A stretch of DNA of 56,513 nucleotides from an uncultured Methylophaga sp. (GTDB taxonomy: Bacteria > Pseudomonadota > Gammaproteobacteria > GCF-002020875). The translations under genes were made by a program, and so were the position numbers. The stretch covers positions 1-56,513 of the forward strand of contig CALEHW010000044.1 in assembly GCA_937877715.1 (NCBI GenBank). Direction: 5' to 3'. Below the pieces are notes generated by a model. The model worked only from the letters and a program-made list of their open reading frames with translations. It made no database searches and had not been told where the DNA came from. This document shows positions 30,018 through 37,799 of the stretch, piece after piece (the stretch's first letter is position 1; the number at the start of each line of letters is the position of its first letter).

Positions 30018-30977
30018 GTGGCCAGTTTTTCAGATTTGGTTGTTAGTAGAAGAGAGCTGCTCAGGGATTACTTGCATGAGCCGATGGTGGGGCTGGCAGC
30101 GCAGTGTGCCGATGTCTGGGGTTGCCGGCAGTCGGTGGATGAAATTCTTGGCAACAGGGTTATGCAGGCAGGGCAGTGTGCTGGCATGCCATCCTGTGAA
30201 CTGCTCTATGCGGTAGACATTGAGGGCAGACAGATTAGCTCCAATATCTCGCAGGAGTATTGGGATGGTTCTGCCATTGGGCAGGATCTCTCCATGCGTC
30301 CATATTTTTCTACCCGTGGCGAGTCTGACAGAGTCTCTCTCTCCGATATCTATATCAGCCAGACAACGCGCAGAAGTTGTCTTACTGCCATCTACCAGGT
30401 AACGGAGGGAGACACTCATCTGGGGTTTATAGCTGCCGACTTCAGGTTGAGTGCCCTGCCACAGGAGGAGAGGGAGAGTGATGACGGCCGTCTCTGGCAG
30501 CAGATAAAGGGTGATCCATCTGTACGCCAGACTCTGTTCATGCAGGAGCGGGCAGTCAGCCCCATGGACGAAAAGCTTGATGATGTCTTGAGTACGATCG
30601 ATGAGCTGGTTGTGGAGCGTGGTGTGTTTCATACCAAGATTCACTTCTCAAGCTCACGGGCAACACTATGGTTATACGATGACCCCTATCGTTACCGGAT
30701 TCATGTGCTGGATGAGATCATCAACCCCTCTGTTTGTCTTGCTTATCCGGGTCGGGGATACCCACAGGATGCGATAATTCCACAGGGAGAGGTCCGTGCA
30801 ATTCTGGATAAGTTTGAGCAATTACGGATGGCAGATGAGACAGTCTACCTGCGGGATGGATCGCTGAATGTAATTAACGGCATGGTCGGGATCCATTTTT
30901 CCTGTGATGGACAGCACTACATGCCCTATGAGGAGTTTCTTCAGGCAGGGGATGAGTTCTGGTTTGGTGCTCAATAG
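30018..30977 (+). CDS. Soluble PDC/Cache-fold sensor-like protein
   Basis: The GTG at 30018 follows GGGGGG with good spacing and gives 319 residues; an in-frame ATG at 29982 has no ribosome-binding site. The stretch LLYAVDIEGRQISSNIS, then GQDLSMRPYF and DIYISQTTRRSCLTAIYQV, is the pattern of PDC/Cache small-molecule sensor domains (about residues 60-140). These are normally periplasmic parts of receptors, yet no signal peptide, membrane segment or output domain is visible here. The second half (about 170-319) is not a family I recognise and has several Cys. It directly precedes the octaheme cytochrome gene on the same strand, so it may sense its substrate or redox state. The function is unknown. 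Confidence 0.6.
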   Translation: MASFSDLVVSRRELLRDYLHEPMVGLAAQCADVWGCRQSVDEILGNRVMQAGQCAGMPSCELLYAVDIEGRQISSNISQEYWDGSAIGQDLSMRPYFSTRGESDRVSLSDIYISQTTRRSCLTAIYQVTEGDTHLGFIAADFRLSALPQEERESDDGRLWQQIKGDPSVRQTLFMQERAVSPMDEKLDDVLSTIDELVVERGVFHTKIHFSSSRATLWLYDDPYRYRIHVLDEIINPSVCLAYPGRGYPQDAIIPQGEVRAILDKFEQLRMADETVYLRDGSLNVINGMVGIHFSCDGQHYMPYEEFLQAGDEFWFGAQ

Positions 30978-31012
30978 AAGCGTAAAAAGTTTTTTTGCAC
31001 ATTATTTACTCA

Positions 31013-31032
31013 TTTACCATCTTTCTGGTATA
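31013..31032. promoter_or_regulatory. Candidate activator-binding inverted repeat upstream of the octaheme cytochrome gene
   Basis: TTTACCA-TCTTTC-TGGTATA (31013-31032) contains a perfect TACCA/TGGTA dyad with six bases between. Its centre lies roughly 90 bases before the -24 element of the sigma-54 promoter at 31111, a usual enhancer distance. It does not resemble the NtrC consensus. The identity of the binding protein is unknown. Confidence 0.35.
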
Positions 31033-31110
31033 TCTATTAATCAAACAGTCCCCATAAAAACTCTTTACAAATCAACGCGCTGTTGATGATGCCGCCTTAT
31101 GAAAGTATAT

Positions 31111-31126
31111 TGGCATTGTTTTTGCA
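31111..31126 (+). promoter_or_regulatory. Sigma-54 promoter of the octaheme cytochrome gene
   Basis: TGGCATTGTTTTTGCA has the invariant GG and GC exactly ten bases apart and matches TGGCA and TTGCA of the consensus, with CG replaced by TT. Transcription would start near 31137, giving a 60-base leader before the ATG at 31197. It would require an AAA+ activator. NtrC is the only one encoded in this window, but no NtrC dyad is seen upstream. Confidence 0.72.
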
Positions 31127-31196
31127 TCATTACTTTGTAGGGGGAGATCCTGTATTTACAGAAATATCTATATTCCAGACTAAGAGGCTTAACACT

Positions 31197-32738
31197 ATGA
31201 AAGAATCAATTATCCAACGGCAAAAAACATTATTAAATATGTTGGTACTGCTGTTATGTGTCATCTCTACACCACTTTATGCTAGTGCGGTGGCGACATT
31301 TTTTGGTGATATTGAGACATCGAAAAAGCCAATGGATACTCTATACAGCACTGTAATGCCTATGGATCAACCAGTCAAAATCTCTAGGGGATTAATGCAT
31401 CTTAGCAAAGAGAGTGCCACCTGCGCCTCTTGCCATAAGGAGAAAAGTGCCGGTATATATGATCAGTGGGGGAAATCAAAACATTATGGTGCCAATGTAG
31501 GTTGCTATGAGTGCCACAAAGCTGAAAAAGGTGATAAAGATGCCATCATGCACAAGGACTTTGTGATCTCAATAATTGTCTCCCCCAAAGACTGTGCCCA
31601 ATGCCATGAGACTGAGGCTGAGGAATTTGATAAGTCTCATCATGCAACAGCAGGAAACATCTTAGGATCACTGGATAATGTGCTGGCAGAAGTGGTTGAA
31701 GGTGCTCCCACGTTAAATGGCTCTTCCCCTGTTACAACTGTTGGTTGTGCAGGTTGTCATGGTTCTATTGTGCGTGTAAATTCCGACGGCAGTCTGAATT
31801 CCAGTGGTTGGCCAAATACAGGTATTGGCCGCATCAATCCGGACGGCTCCAAAGGCTCTTGTTCTGCGTGCCATCTACGGCACAATTTTGATTCTGAGCA
31901 GGCCCGCCATCCAGACAACTGCGGCCGGTGCCATCTGGGGCCAGACCATCCTCAGAAAGAAATATATGAAGAGTCTGCGCATGGTGTTGCATTCCGTGCA
32001 CATGAGAGTGAAATGAATATGGATTCAGCAAAATGGGTAGTTGGTGAAGACTATAGTGCAGCACCTACCTGTGCGACTTGTCATATGTCAGCTACTCCAG
32101 ACTTACCTATTAGTCATGATATTGGTGGGCGAATCTCATGGAACTTGCGTGCACCGATATCTGCCAAGATTGATGCAAAAGCAATTAAGCAAGGTAAAGA
32201 AGTAAAACCTTGGCTACAGCGACGTAAGGATATGAAGAATGTCTGCCTAAACTGTCATGGCACCAGCACGATTGATAATCACTTCGAGCAGCTAGACTCA
32301 TTTATTAACCTTTACAATGATAAGTTTGCAATTCCAGCCAAGGCATTGGTTACCTCCATGTTAAAAAATGGACTGCTTGATAAAACTAAGTTTAATGAGG
32401 ACGTAGAGTGGACATGGTTCTATCTCTGGCACCATGAAGGACGTCGTGCTCGTCATGGCGCCGCAATGTTCGCGCCAGACTACGCTCATTGGGAAGGAAT
32501 GTATGAGATGGCACACCGTTTCTATATGGAGATGGTTCCACAGATCAAAGACCATATCCGCGATGCGCGAGCAGATGGAAATAATGTTGGTGCAGATAAA
32601 GTTGAAAAGCTCTTAAATGCGACACTTGAATCAGAAATGCACCGCTGGTTCCTTGGTAAACAGCCCCCAAGATTCTGGCGCCCCACTGATGATGATGATC
32701 ATGGCTTTGTGCTGAATAAAGGATCAATCAATAAGTAA
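31197..32738 (+). CDS. Octaheme c-type cytochrome, hydroxylamine oxidoreductase (HAO) family
   Basis: The ATG at 31197 gives 513 residues with a signal peptide (MLVLLLCVISTPLYASA, cleavage near residue 30), so it is periplasmic. Eight CxxCH motifs begin at residues 76, 103, 133, 184, 222, 242, 292 and 350. The spacing plus CSACHLRHNF, CGRCHLGPDHPQKEIYEESA and the C-terminal APDYAHWEGMYE (426-437) match the HAO family. Family members oxidise hydroxylamine or hydrazine, or run reductively on nitrite or hydroxylamine. Whether a tyrosine corresponds to the P460 cross-link of true HAO (candidates Tyr429, Tyr436) needs an alignment. It is expressed from a -24/-12 promoter and is followed by a c/b cytochrome that could exchange electrons with quinone. 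It is more AT-rich than its neighbours. Confidence 0.85.
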   Translation: MKESIIQRQKTLLNMLVLLLCVISTPLYASAVATFFGDIETSKKPMDTLYSTVMPMDQPVKISRGLMHLSKESATCASCHKEKSAGIYDQWGKSKHYGANVGCYECHKAEKGDKDAIMHKDFVISIIVSPKDCAQCHETEAEEFDKSHHATAGNILGSLDNVLAEVVEGAPTLNGSSPVTTVGCAGCHGSIVRVNSDGSLNSSGWPNTGIGRINPDGSKGSCSACHLRHNFDSEQARHPDNCGRCHLGPDHPQKEIYEESAHGVAFRAHESEMNMDSAKWVVGEDYSAAPTCATCHMSATPDLPISHDIGGRISWNLRAPISAKIDAKAIKQGKEVKPWLQRRKDMKNVCLNCHGTSTIDNHFEQLDSFINLYNDKFAIPAKALVTSMLKNGLLDKTKFNEDVEWTWFYLWHHEGRRARHGAAMFAPDYAHWEGMYEMAHRFYMEMVPQIKDHIRDARADGNNVGADKVEKLLNATLESEMHRWFLGKQPPRFWRPTDDDDHGFVLNKGSINK

Positions 32739-32754
32739 TCAATAGCACCAGGAT

Positions 32755-32780
32755 CTTTTCCCACCATGTGGTGGGAAGAG
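32755..32780 (+). other. Strong intergenic hairpin between the two cytochrome genes
   Basis: CTTTTCCCACCA and TGGTGGGAAGAG form a 12-base-pair stem with one wobble and a two-base centre, 16 bases after the octaheme cytochrome stop. Only GTTTTA follows, so termination would be weak. It is better explained as an mRNA-stabilising or attenuating element that sets the ratio of the periplasmic to the membrane cytochrome. Confidence 0.55.
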
Positions 32781-32842
32781 GTTTTATGGGTAGCTTTTGT
32801 AAAGTAATGGTGGTTGGTACAAACTTAAAAAAGGAATTCAAC

Positions 32843-34795
32843 ATGCGCATTCCCCGCCTTATTGTTGTTTCTATTGCTCTGGTCAACAGCCTCTTTTTTT
32901 TGATATTTGTAGAGGCAGTATCAGCAGAATCGTTTGCCGATGAGGAGTGTCAGGAATGTCATGGAGAGGCAGGTTTTAGTGTTCCATTAGGAGAATATGG
33001 AGAAGGAGCAAAAAAAGGTCTATTTGTTGATGATGGTTTTTTTAAAGAGAGCGTACATGGGGGGCTTCAATGTACAGGTTGCCATACTGATATTGAAGAA
33101 TTACCACACCGTAAAAAAAAACTTGGAGAGGTAAATTGTATAAGTTGCCATGAAAAATTGGCAGAAAATTTGGTACCTAATAAGAAACAGGCAAAATGGC
33201 TCCGGCCTAAACCACCGTTGGCTGTAAGTCATACGCGCGATTTCAAGCTTTCTGTTCATGCAAATAGGGATGTAGAAAACAATGCAACCTGTGCAACATG
33301 TCATACGGCACATTATGTATATAAAACAGATGATCCTCGTGCCAGTACATATCGCCTAAATTCTCCAGAGATGTGTGGGCGCTGTCATGGCAAGGCGCTT
33401 AGCGAGTATCGTTTGTCAATGCATGGTGCAAAGCTAAAGAGACCATGGAAGGGGGACTCCGCCACCTGTAGCGACTGTCACTCTTCACACAAAATTTCAG
33501 ACGTTAGCAAGCTTCCTGCTCATAGAGTGATGTCAGAAGGGTGTGGTAGTTGTCATGAAGATGAGCTGCGCGGCTATATGGTAAGCCCGCATGGACAGTT
33601 AGCATGGCATGGCAATACAGACGCACCAAAATGTGTTAGCTGCCATGATGGTCATCAAATTGTCCATGCTTCTCAGGTAGAATCACCGGTTAGCAACAAA
33701 AACAGGGTGAAAACCTGTCAGAAATGTCATGAGAGTGCGAACGAACAGTTTGTAAAATACCAGCCTCACGCAACCACAAGTAATTTTAAAAAACATCCAG
33801 GTCTATGGATATTGGGCAAGGGAATGGGTGGGCTGATTGTATTGGTGATTCTCTTTTTCTATTTACACTCGGTGCTTTGGTTTTGGCGTGAAAAAAAAGA
33901 GCGTCCGGTTATTTATCAGACACACAAGTCGTTTAGATATCCGGTACGGATCAAACCCAAAAAACATCATAGTGGAATACATTTCCGTCGCTTTAGCTGG
34001 TATTGGCGCATCAATCACTGGCTTCTTGCGCTGTCACTCATGTCCCTGGTGTTTTCTGGCATGGTAGTGATGTATGCCACCACTGGATGGGCCACAGCAG
34101 TGGTGGATTGGTTGGGAGGAACAAATATCTTGACCGCGATTCATCATGTTGTGGGAGTCATTTTTTTACTGACTATCTTTGGGCATGGAGTTGTTGTGTT
34201 GATACAGCTATTGGCAGATAAGGATTTTGATTGGTTTGGGCCTGATTCACTGCTTCCACGTAAGCAGGACTGGTTGGATATGAAGGGACAGTTTCGGTGG
34301 TATTTTGGTAAAGGGCCTCAGCCGAGATTTGATCGTTGGACCTATTGGGAGAAGTTTGATTATTGGGCAGTGTATTGGGGTGCGCTGGTGATTGGTGTAT
34401 CTGGAATGTTGCTCTGGTTTGCTGAGGATATAGGCCAAATTTTGCCAGGATGGATTTTTAATTTAGCTATCGTGGCTCATGGGCTGGAGGCATTTTTGGC
34501 GGTAATGACGCTATTTGTTGTCCATTTTTTTAATAACCATTTTAGGCCATCCAAATTCCCGCTAGATACTGTGATGTTTACAGGCTCATGGGATCTTGCA
34601 GAATTTAAAGAAGAGCGCCCAGCTGAGTATGAGCGACTCAAAAATAGTGGCGATCTTGAGAAATATTTGGTTGCACCACCTTCTAGAGAGTGGAATTTCA
34701 TATCCCACCTTCTGGGCTTTGTTTTGCTGGGTATCGGGTTGATATTGCTGGTGGTAGTTATGAGTGGCTTTCTTGCAAGTGGACTTTATTGGTAG
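32843..34795 (+). CDS. Multiheme cytochrome c fused to membrane cytochrome b
   Basis: The ATG at 32843 follows AAGGA and gives 650 residues. A signal peptide is followed by nine CxxCH motifs starting at residues 36, 77, 99, 150, 178, 209, 234, 264 and 292. A membrane segment (about 328-349) leads to a cytochrome b561/formate-dehydrogenase-gamma-like domain with further helices near 393-415, 432-456, 508-528, 540-563 and 620-645. Haem b ligand candidates are His392, His434/435, His448, His546 and His561. The architecture is a quinone-linked electron wire: periplasmic c-hemes joined to a transmembrane b domain. As the neighbour of the octaheme cytochrome it is its most likely redox partner; the direction of flow cannot be told. 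Some of its internal repeats resemble cytochrome c3/c7 units. Confidence 0.82.
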   Translation: MRIPRLIVVSIALVNSLFFLIFVEAVSAESFADEECQECHGEAGFSVPLGEYGEGAKKGLFVDDGFFKESVHGGLQCTGCHTDIEELPHRKKKLGEVNCISCHEKLAENLVPNKKQAKWLRPKPPLAVSHTRDFKLSVHANRDVENNATCATCHTAHYVYKTDDPRASTYRLNSPEMCGRCHGKALSEYRLSMHGAKLKRPWKGDSATCSDCHSSHKISDVSKLPAHRVMSEGCGSCHEDELRGYMVSPHGQLAWHGNTDAPKCVSCHDGHQIVHASQVESPVSNKNRVKTCQKCHESANEQFVKYQPHATTSNFKKHPGLWILGKGMGGLIVLVILFFYLHSVLWFWREKKERPVIYQTHKSFRYPVRIKPKKHHSGIHFRRFSWYWRINHWLLALSLMSLVFSGMVVMYATTGWATAVVDWLGGTNILTAIHHVVGVIFLLTIFGHGVVVLIQLLADKDFDWFGPDSLLPRKQDWLDMKGQFRWYFGKGPQPRFDRWTYWEKFDYWAVYWGALVIGVSGMLLWFAEDIGQILPGWIFNLAIVAHGLEAFLAVMTLFVVHFFNNHFRPSKFPLDTVMFTGSWDLAEFKEERPAEYERLKNSGDLEKYLVAPPSREWNFISHLLGFVLLGIGLILLVVVMSGFLASGLYW

Positions 34796-34938
34796 GTGGA
34801 GCTGTGGTGCTAATTTTGTGCAGCCCGTATCACATATGCCCTGTAATGGAGCGCCTAATCCGGGCTACAGCATCCAATATTATCCTTATAAATTATGTGC
34901 GCTCGGGTATCTGTTTGTTTTTACTGCTTAAAAAGAAG

Positions 34939-34955
34939 TTGGCACGTTAGTTGCT
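34939..34955 (+). promoter_or_regulatory. Sigma-54 promoter of glnK-amtB
   Basis: TTGGCACGTTAGTTGCT is a full match to the -24/-12 consensus TGGCACG-N4-TTGCW, with GG at 34941-34942 and GC at 34953-34954. Transcription would begin near 34966, 50 bases before glnK. A small inverted repeat CACCC-GTGTT-GGGTG (34969-34983) lies at the start of the leader. A clear NtrC dyad is not visible within 150 bases upstream, only isolated GTGC half-sites. Confidence 0.92.
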
Positions 34956-35000
34956 ATTATTTGGTTAGCACCCGTGTTGGGTGGAATATTGATAGATTAA

Positions 35001-35354
<354 letters not shown>

Positions 35355-35391
35355 TCTGGTCGGCCAAACAATCTTAATAGAGAGAGTGATA

Positions 35392-36666
35392 ATGGAAAAT
35401 CAAATTTTTGAACTTCAATATGCAATGGATACCTTCTATTTTTTGGTGTCCGGCGCATTGGTTATGTGGATGGCGGCAGGGTTTGCCATGCTCGAGGCGG
35501 GGTTGGTTCGCTCAAAAAACACCACCGAGATTCTGACTAAGAATGTGGCACTGTTTGCCATTGCCTGCATCATGTATCTGGTGATGGGTTATGAACTGAT
35601 GTATGGGGGAGGGGGTGGAACAAACTATTTCCTCACTAGCATTATGGGTGGAAATAACTTTGTGGATGAGGCATTAAAAGCCTCGGCAGATAATGGTTTT
35701 GGTGGGGATTCAGTCTATTCTGGTGCCTCCGACTTCTTCTTCCAAGTGGTCTTTGTGGCAACAGCAATGTCTATTGTATCGGGTGCAGTTGCAGAGCGCA
35801 TGAAGCTCTGGGCATTTCTTGCCTTTGCGGTGGTGATGACTGGTGTTATCTATCCCATGGAGGGATCTTGGACCTGGGGTGGCCAGGAGGTGTTCGGCAT
35901 GTTTGCCCTGGAGTTTAGTGACTTTGCCGGTTCCGGTATTGTCCATATGGCTGGCGCGGCCGCAGCATTGGCCGGTGTATTGTTGTTAGGCGCTCGAAAT
36001 GGCAAGTATGGTAAAAATGGAGAGGTTCGTGCCATACCCGGAGCCAACATGCCGCTGGCAACATTGGGTACATTCATTCTCTGGATGGGATGGTTTGGTT
36101 TCAATGGCGGCTCGGTCCTAAAACTGGGCGATATTGCCAGTGCCCATGCCGTTGCAATGGTCTTCCTCAACACTAATGCGGCAGCAGCGGGTGGTGCGGT
36201 AGGCGCGTTGATTATTGCCCGCATACTATTTGGCAAGGCTGATCTTACAATGCTATTAAATGGTGCATTGGCTGGCCTGGTTGCAATTACTGCAGGACCG
36301 GATACCCCATCACCATTGATGGCAACACTCTTTGGTATGGCTGCTGGTGTAATTGTGGTCTTCTCTATCATCACCCTGGACAAGATGAGAATCGATGACC
36401 CAGTAGGTGCGATCTCTGTTCACGGAGTGGCCGGCTTTTTTGGTCTGATGATAGTGCCGCTGACAAATGATGGCGCGACCTTTATTGGGCAGCTGGTGGG
36501 TGCAGGGGTCATCTTTGGATGGGTCTTTGGCTCCAGTCTGGTGGTCTGGGCAGTTATCAAGATGCTCATGGGTATTCGTATCAGCGAGGAGGAGGAAGAG
36601 GCTGGCGCAGACTTCACCGAGTGCGGTCTGGAAGCCTATCCGGAGTTCACCAATACAGGCAAATAA
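35392..36666 (+). CDS. amtB: Ammonium transporter AmtB
   Basis: AmtB is a trimeric inner-membrane channel for ammonium, blocked by unuridylylated GlnK when nitrogen is plentiful. The ATG at 35392 gives 424 residues with about eleven hydrophobic helices. Visible signatures are DFAGSGIVHMAGAAAALAG (containing Asp160- and His168-type residues) and SVHGVAGFFG (His318-type). A longer frame opening at 35329 overlaps glnK and is not used. No cleavable signal sequence is clear. A terminator follows about 47 bases after its stop. Confidence 0.96.
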   Translation: MENQIFELQYAMDTFYFLVSGALVMWMAAGFAMLEAGLVRSKNTTEILTKNVALFAIACIMYLVMGYELMYGGGGGTNYFLTSIMGGNNFVDEALKASADNGFGGDSVYSGASDFFFQVVFVATAMSIVSGAVAERMKLWAFLAFAVVMTGVIYPMEGSWTWGGQEVFGMFALEFSDFAGSGIVHMAGAAAALAGVLLLGARNGKYGKNGEVRAIPGANMPLATLGTFILWMGWFGFNGGSVLKLGDIASAHAVAMVFLNTNAAAAGGAVGALIIARILFGKADLTMLLNGALAGLVAITAGPDTPSPLMATLFGMAAGVIVVFSIITLDKMRIDDPVGAISVHGVAGFFGLMIVPLTNDGATFIGQLVGAGVIFGWVFGSSLVVWAVIKMLMGIRISEEEEEAGADFTECGLEAYPEFTNTGK

Positions 36667-36712
36667 CAGCTCCCAAATCATCTATACCATAGGGTAGATG
36701 GGTGGCTGTAGA

Positions 36713-36743
36713 GACCCAATCGAAAAATCGGTTGGGTCTTTTT
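36713..36743 (+). terminator. Rho-independent terminator after amtB
   Basis: GACCCAA (36713-36719) pairs with TTGGGTC (36732-36738), the inner bases TCG and CGG partly extend the stem, and a run of five T follows. It closes the glnK-amtB operon. Confidence 0.88.
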
Positions 36744-36780
36744 ATTGCCTAATCTATTGGCAAAACAGTGCTGTTCCTGA

Positions 36781-36867
36781 CATAAGTACCTGAATATTTC
36801 TCCTACAGTAGAGGAGCTGTATAATATTCTAGATATGTTGGGAGTTGATCCAGAGCCCAAGATGTAG
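36781..36867 (+). pseudogene. ArsC/Spx-like arsenate reductase fragment
   Basis: A 28-codon open stretch reads KYLNISPTVEELYNILDM followed by LGVDPEPKM and a TAG. This matches in form the central YLxTPPTxxELxxLLxxLG segment of ArsC-family proteins. The N-terminal CX2C/CX5R-type active-site part is gone: an in-frame stop lies directly upstream and no glutaredoxin-like start is seen. Just after the TAG, the +2 frame gives VEKEYWNLL, which could be the frame-shifted continuation. I read it as the remnant of a gene between amtB and mlaA. The assignment is from pattern memory on a short peptide. Confidence 0.5.
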
Positions 36868-36912
36868 AGAAGGAATACTGGAATCTACTGGTTAATTTCC
36901 ATTAGCGGATCT

Positions 36913-37710
36913 CTATAAATCTTCTGGAAGCCCAGGTAGTGGAACATTCCCATCATAGATCTTGTTTTCACGTTTCTGTAGGTAGGAGTCACGCCTGAAT
37001 GCGTAGGGATCAAAACTTGCGGAGTCTACAATCTCCTTTTTCCCCAGAAGATCGGCACGAGTGCTGATGCCCTGGGTGATGATCACCGCATGCTCTGCAT
37101 CTTGTGAATTGATCTCACCGGTGGGCTTGAAGATCTGGGTATCACCAATCTCAACGGTATTTCCAATCCAGAACTCGGTGGCGGTACCAGTGGCGTCACG
37201 AAGCGTGCTTGAACCGAGGACGGGGATCACAAAATAGGGTCCGCTATCGACACCCCAGACCGCCAGGGTCTGGCCAAAATCCTCATCATGTTTAGGGAGA
37301 CCGGCATCGGTGGCAACATCAAATAAACCCAAAATACCGACGGTGGTGTTGATCCCGAAACGGACGGTATCGGAGACTGCATCCCCCAGCTTGAACTGCA
37401 GCAGGTTATTGAGGATGTTGAATGGCTCACGGAGATTGCTGAAAAAGTTGCTGATGCTACGCTCGACGGGATCGGGAAGGAGATCATGGTATCCTTCTGC
37501 AGCCGGTTTTAGAATTGACTCATCCAGAGCCTCATTAAACTCAAACATGGAGCGGTTATACCCCTCAAGAGGGTCATTTTCTGTAACATCCGGGGTGGCT
37601 ATTACAATCACCGGATCCAGCGTCTCTACGGCCTGTGCGGTGGAGATCTGTGCAGATAGAGATAGCAGCAGCGTAGAGAGGAGAGCCAGTTTCTTTATTA
37701 TAGGGGCCAT
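36913..37710 (-). CDS. mlaA: Outer-membrane lipid asymmetry protein MlaA (VacJ)
   Basis: MlaA removes misplaced phospholipids from the outer leaflet of the outer membrane and hands them to MlaC. From the ATG at 37710 the product has 265 residues. Family signatures are DPLEGYNRSMFEFNEALDE, FFSNLREPFNILNNLLQ and GLFDVATDAGLPKHDEDFGQ-T. The N terminus is a signal peptide (KKLALLSTLLLSLSAQISTA). The lipobox Cys that usually anchors MlaA is absent, and the mature part starts with AVETLDP. The start at 37731 would add seven residues and no lipobox. It is a lone gene here: mlaBCDEF are not nearby. Confidence 0.9.
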   Translation of the reverse strand: MAPIIKKLALLSTLLLSLSAQISTAQAVETLDPVIVIATPDVTENDPLEGYNRSMFEFNEALDESILKPAAEGYHDLLPDPVERSISNFFSNLREPFNILNNLLQFKLGDAVSDTVRFGINTTVGILGLFDVATDAGLPKHDEDFGQTLAVWGVDSGPYFVIPVLGSSTLRDATGTATEFWIGNTVEIGDTQIFKPTGEINSQDAEHAVIITQGISTRADLLGKKEIVDSASFDPYAFRRDSYLQKRENKIYDGNVPLPGLPEDL

Positions 37711-37799
37711 AAGTATGTCGCCAGAATTCAAGTAATCTATTGAAAGAACCGATTATTATACCTGCGGGAAAGTGAAAGAACAATTGATGGAAATCAAAG

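Noticed and set aside
30030-30644. 204-codon frame antisense to the PDC/Cache-like gene
   Set aside because: The plus-strand gene has a strong ribosome-binding site and a recognisable fold pattern; the antisense frame has neither.
34690-34950. 86-codon frame overlapping the end of the c/b cytochrome gene and the glnK promoter
   Set aside because: It is out of frame with the cytochrome, has no ribosome-binding site and covers a consensus sigma-54 promoter.
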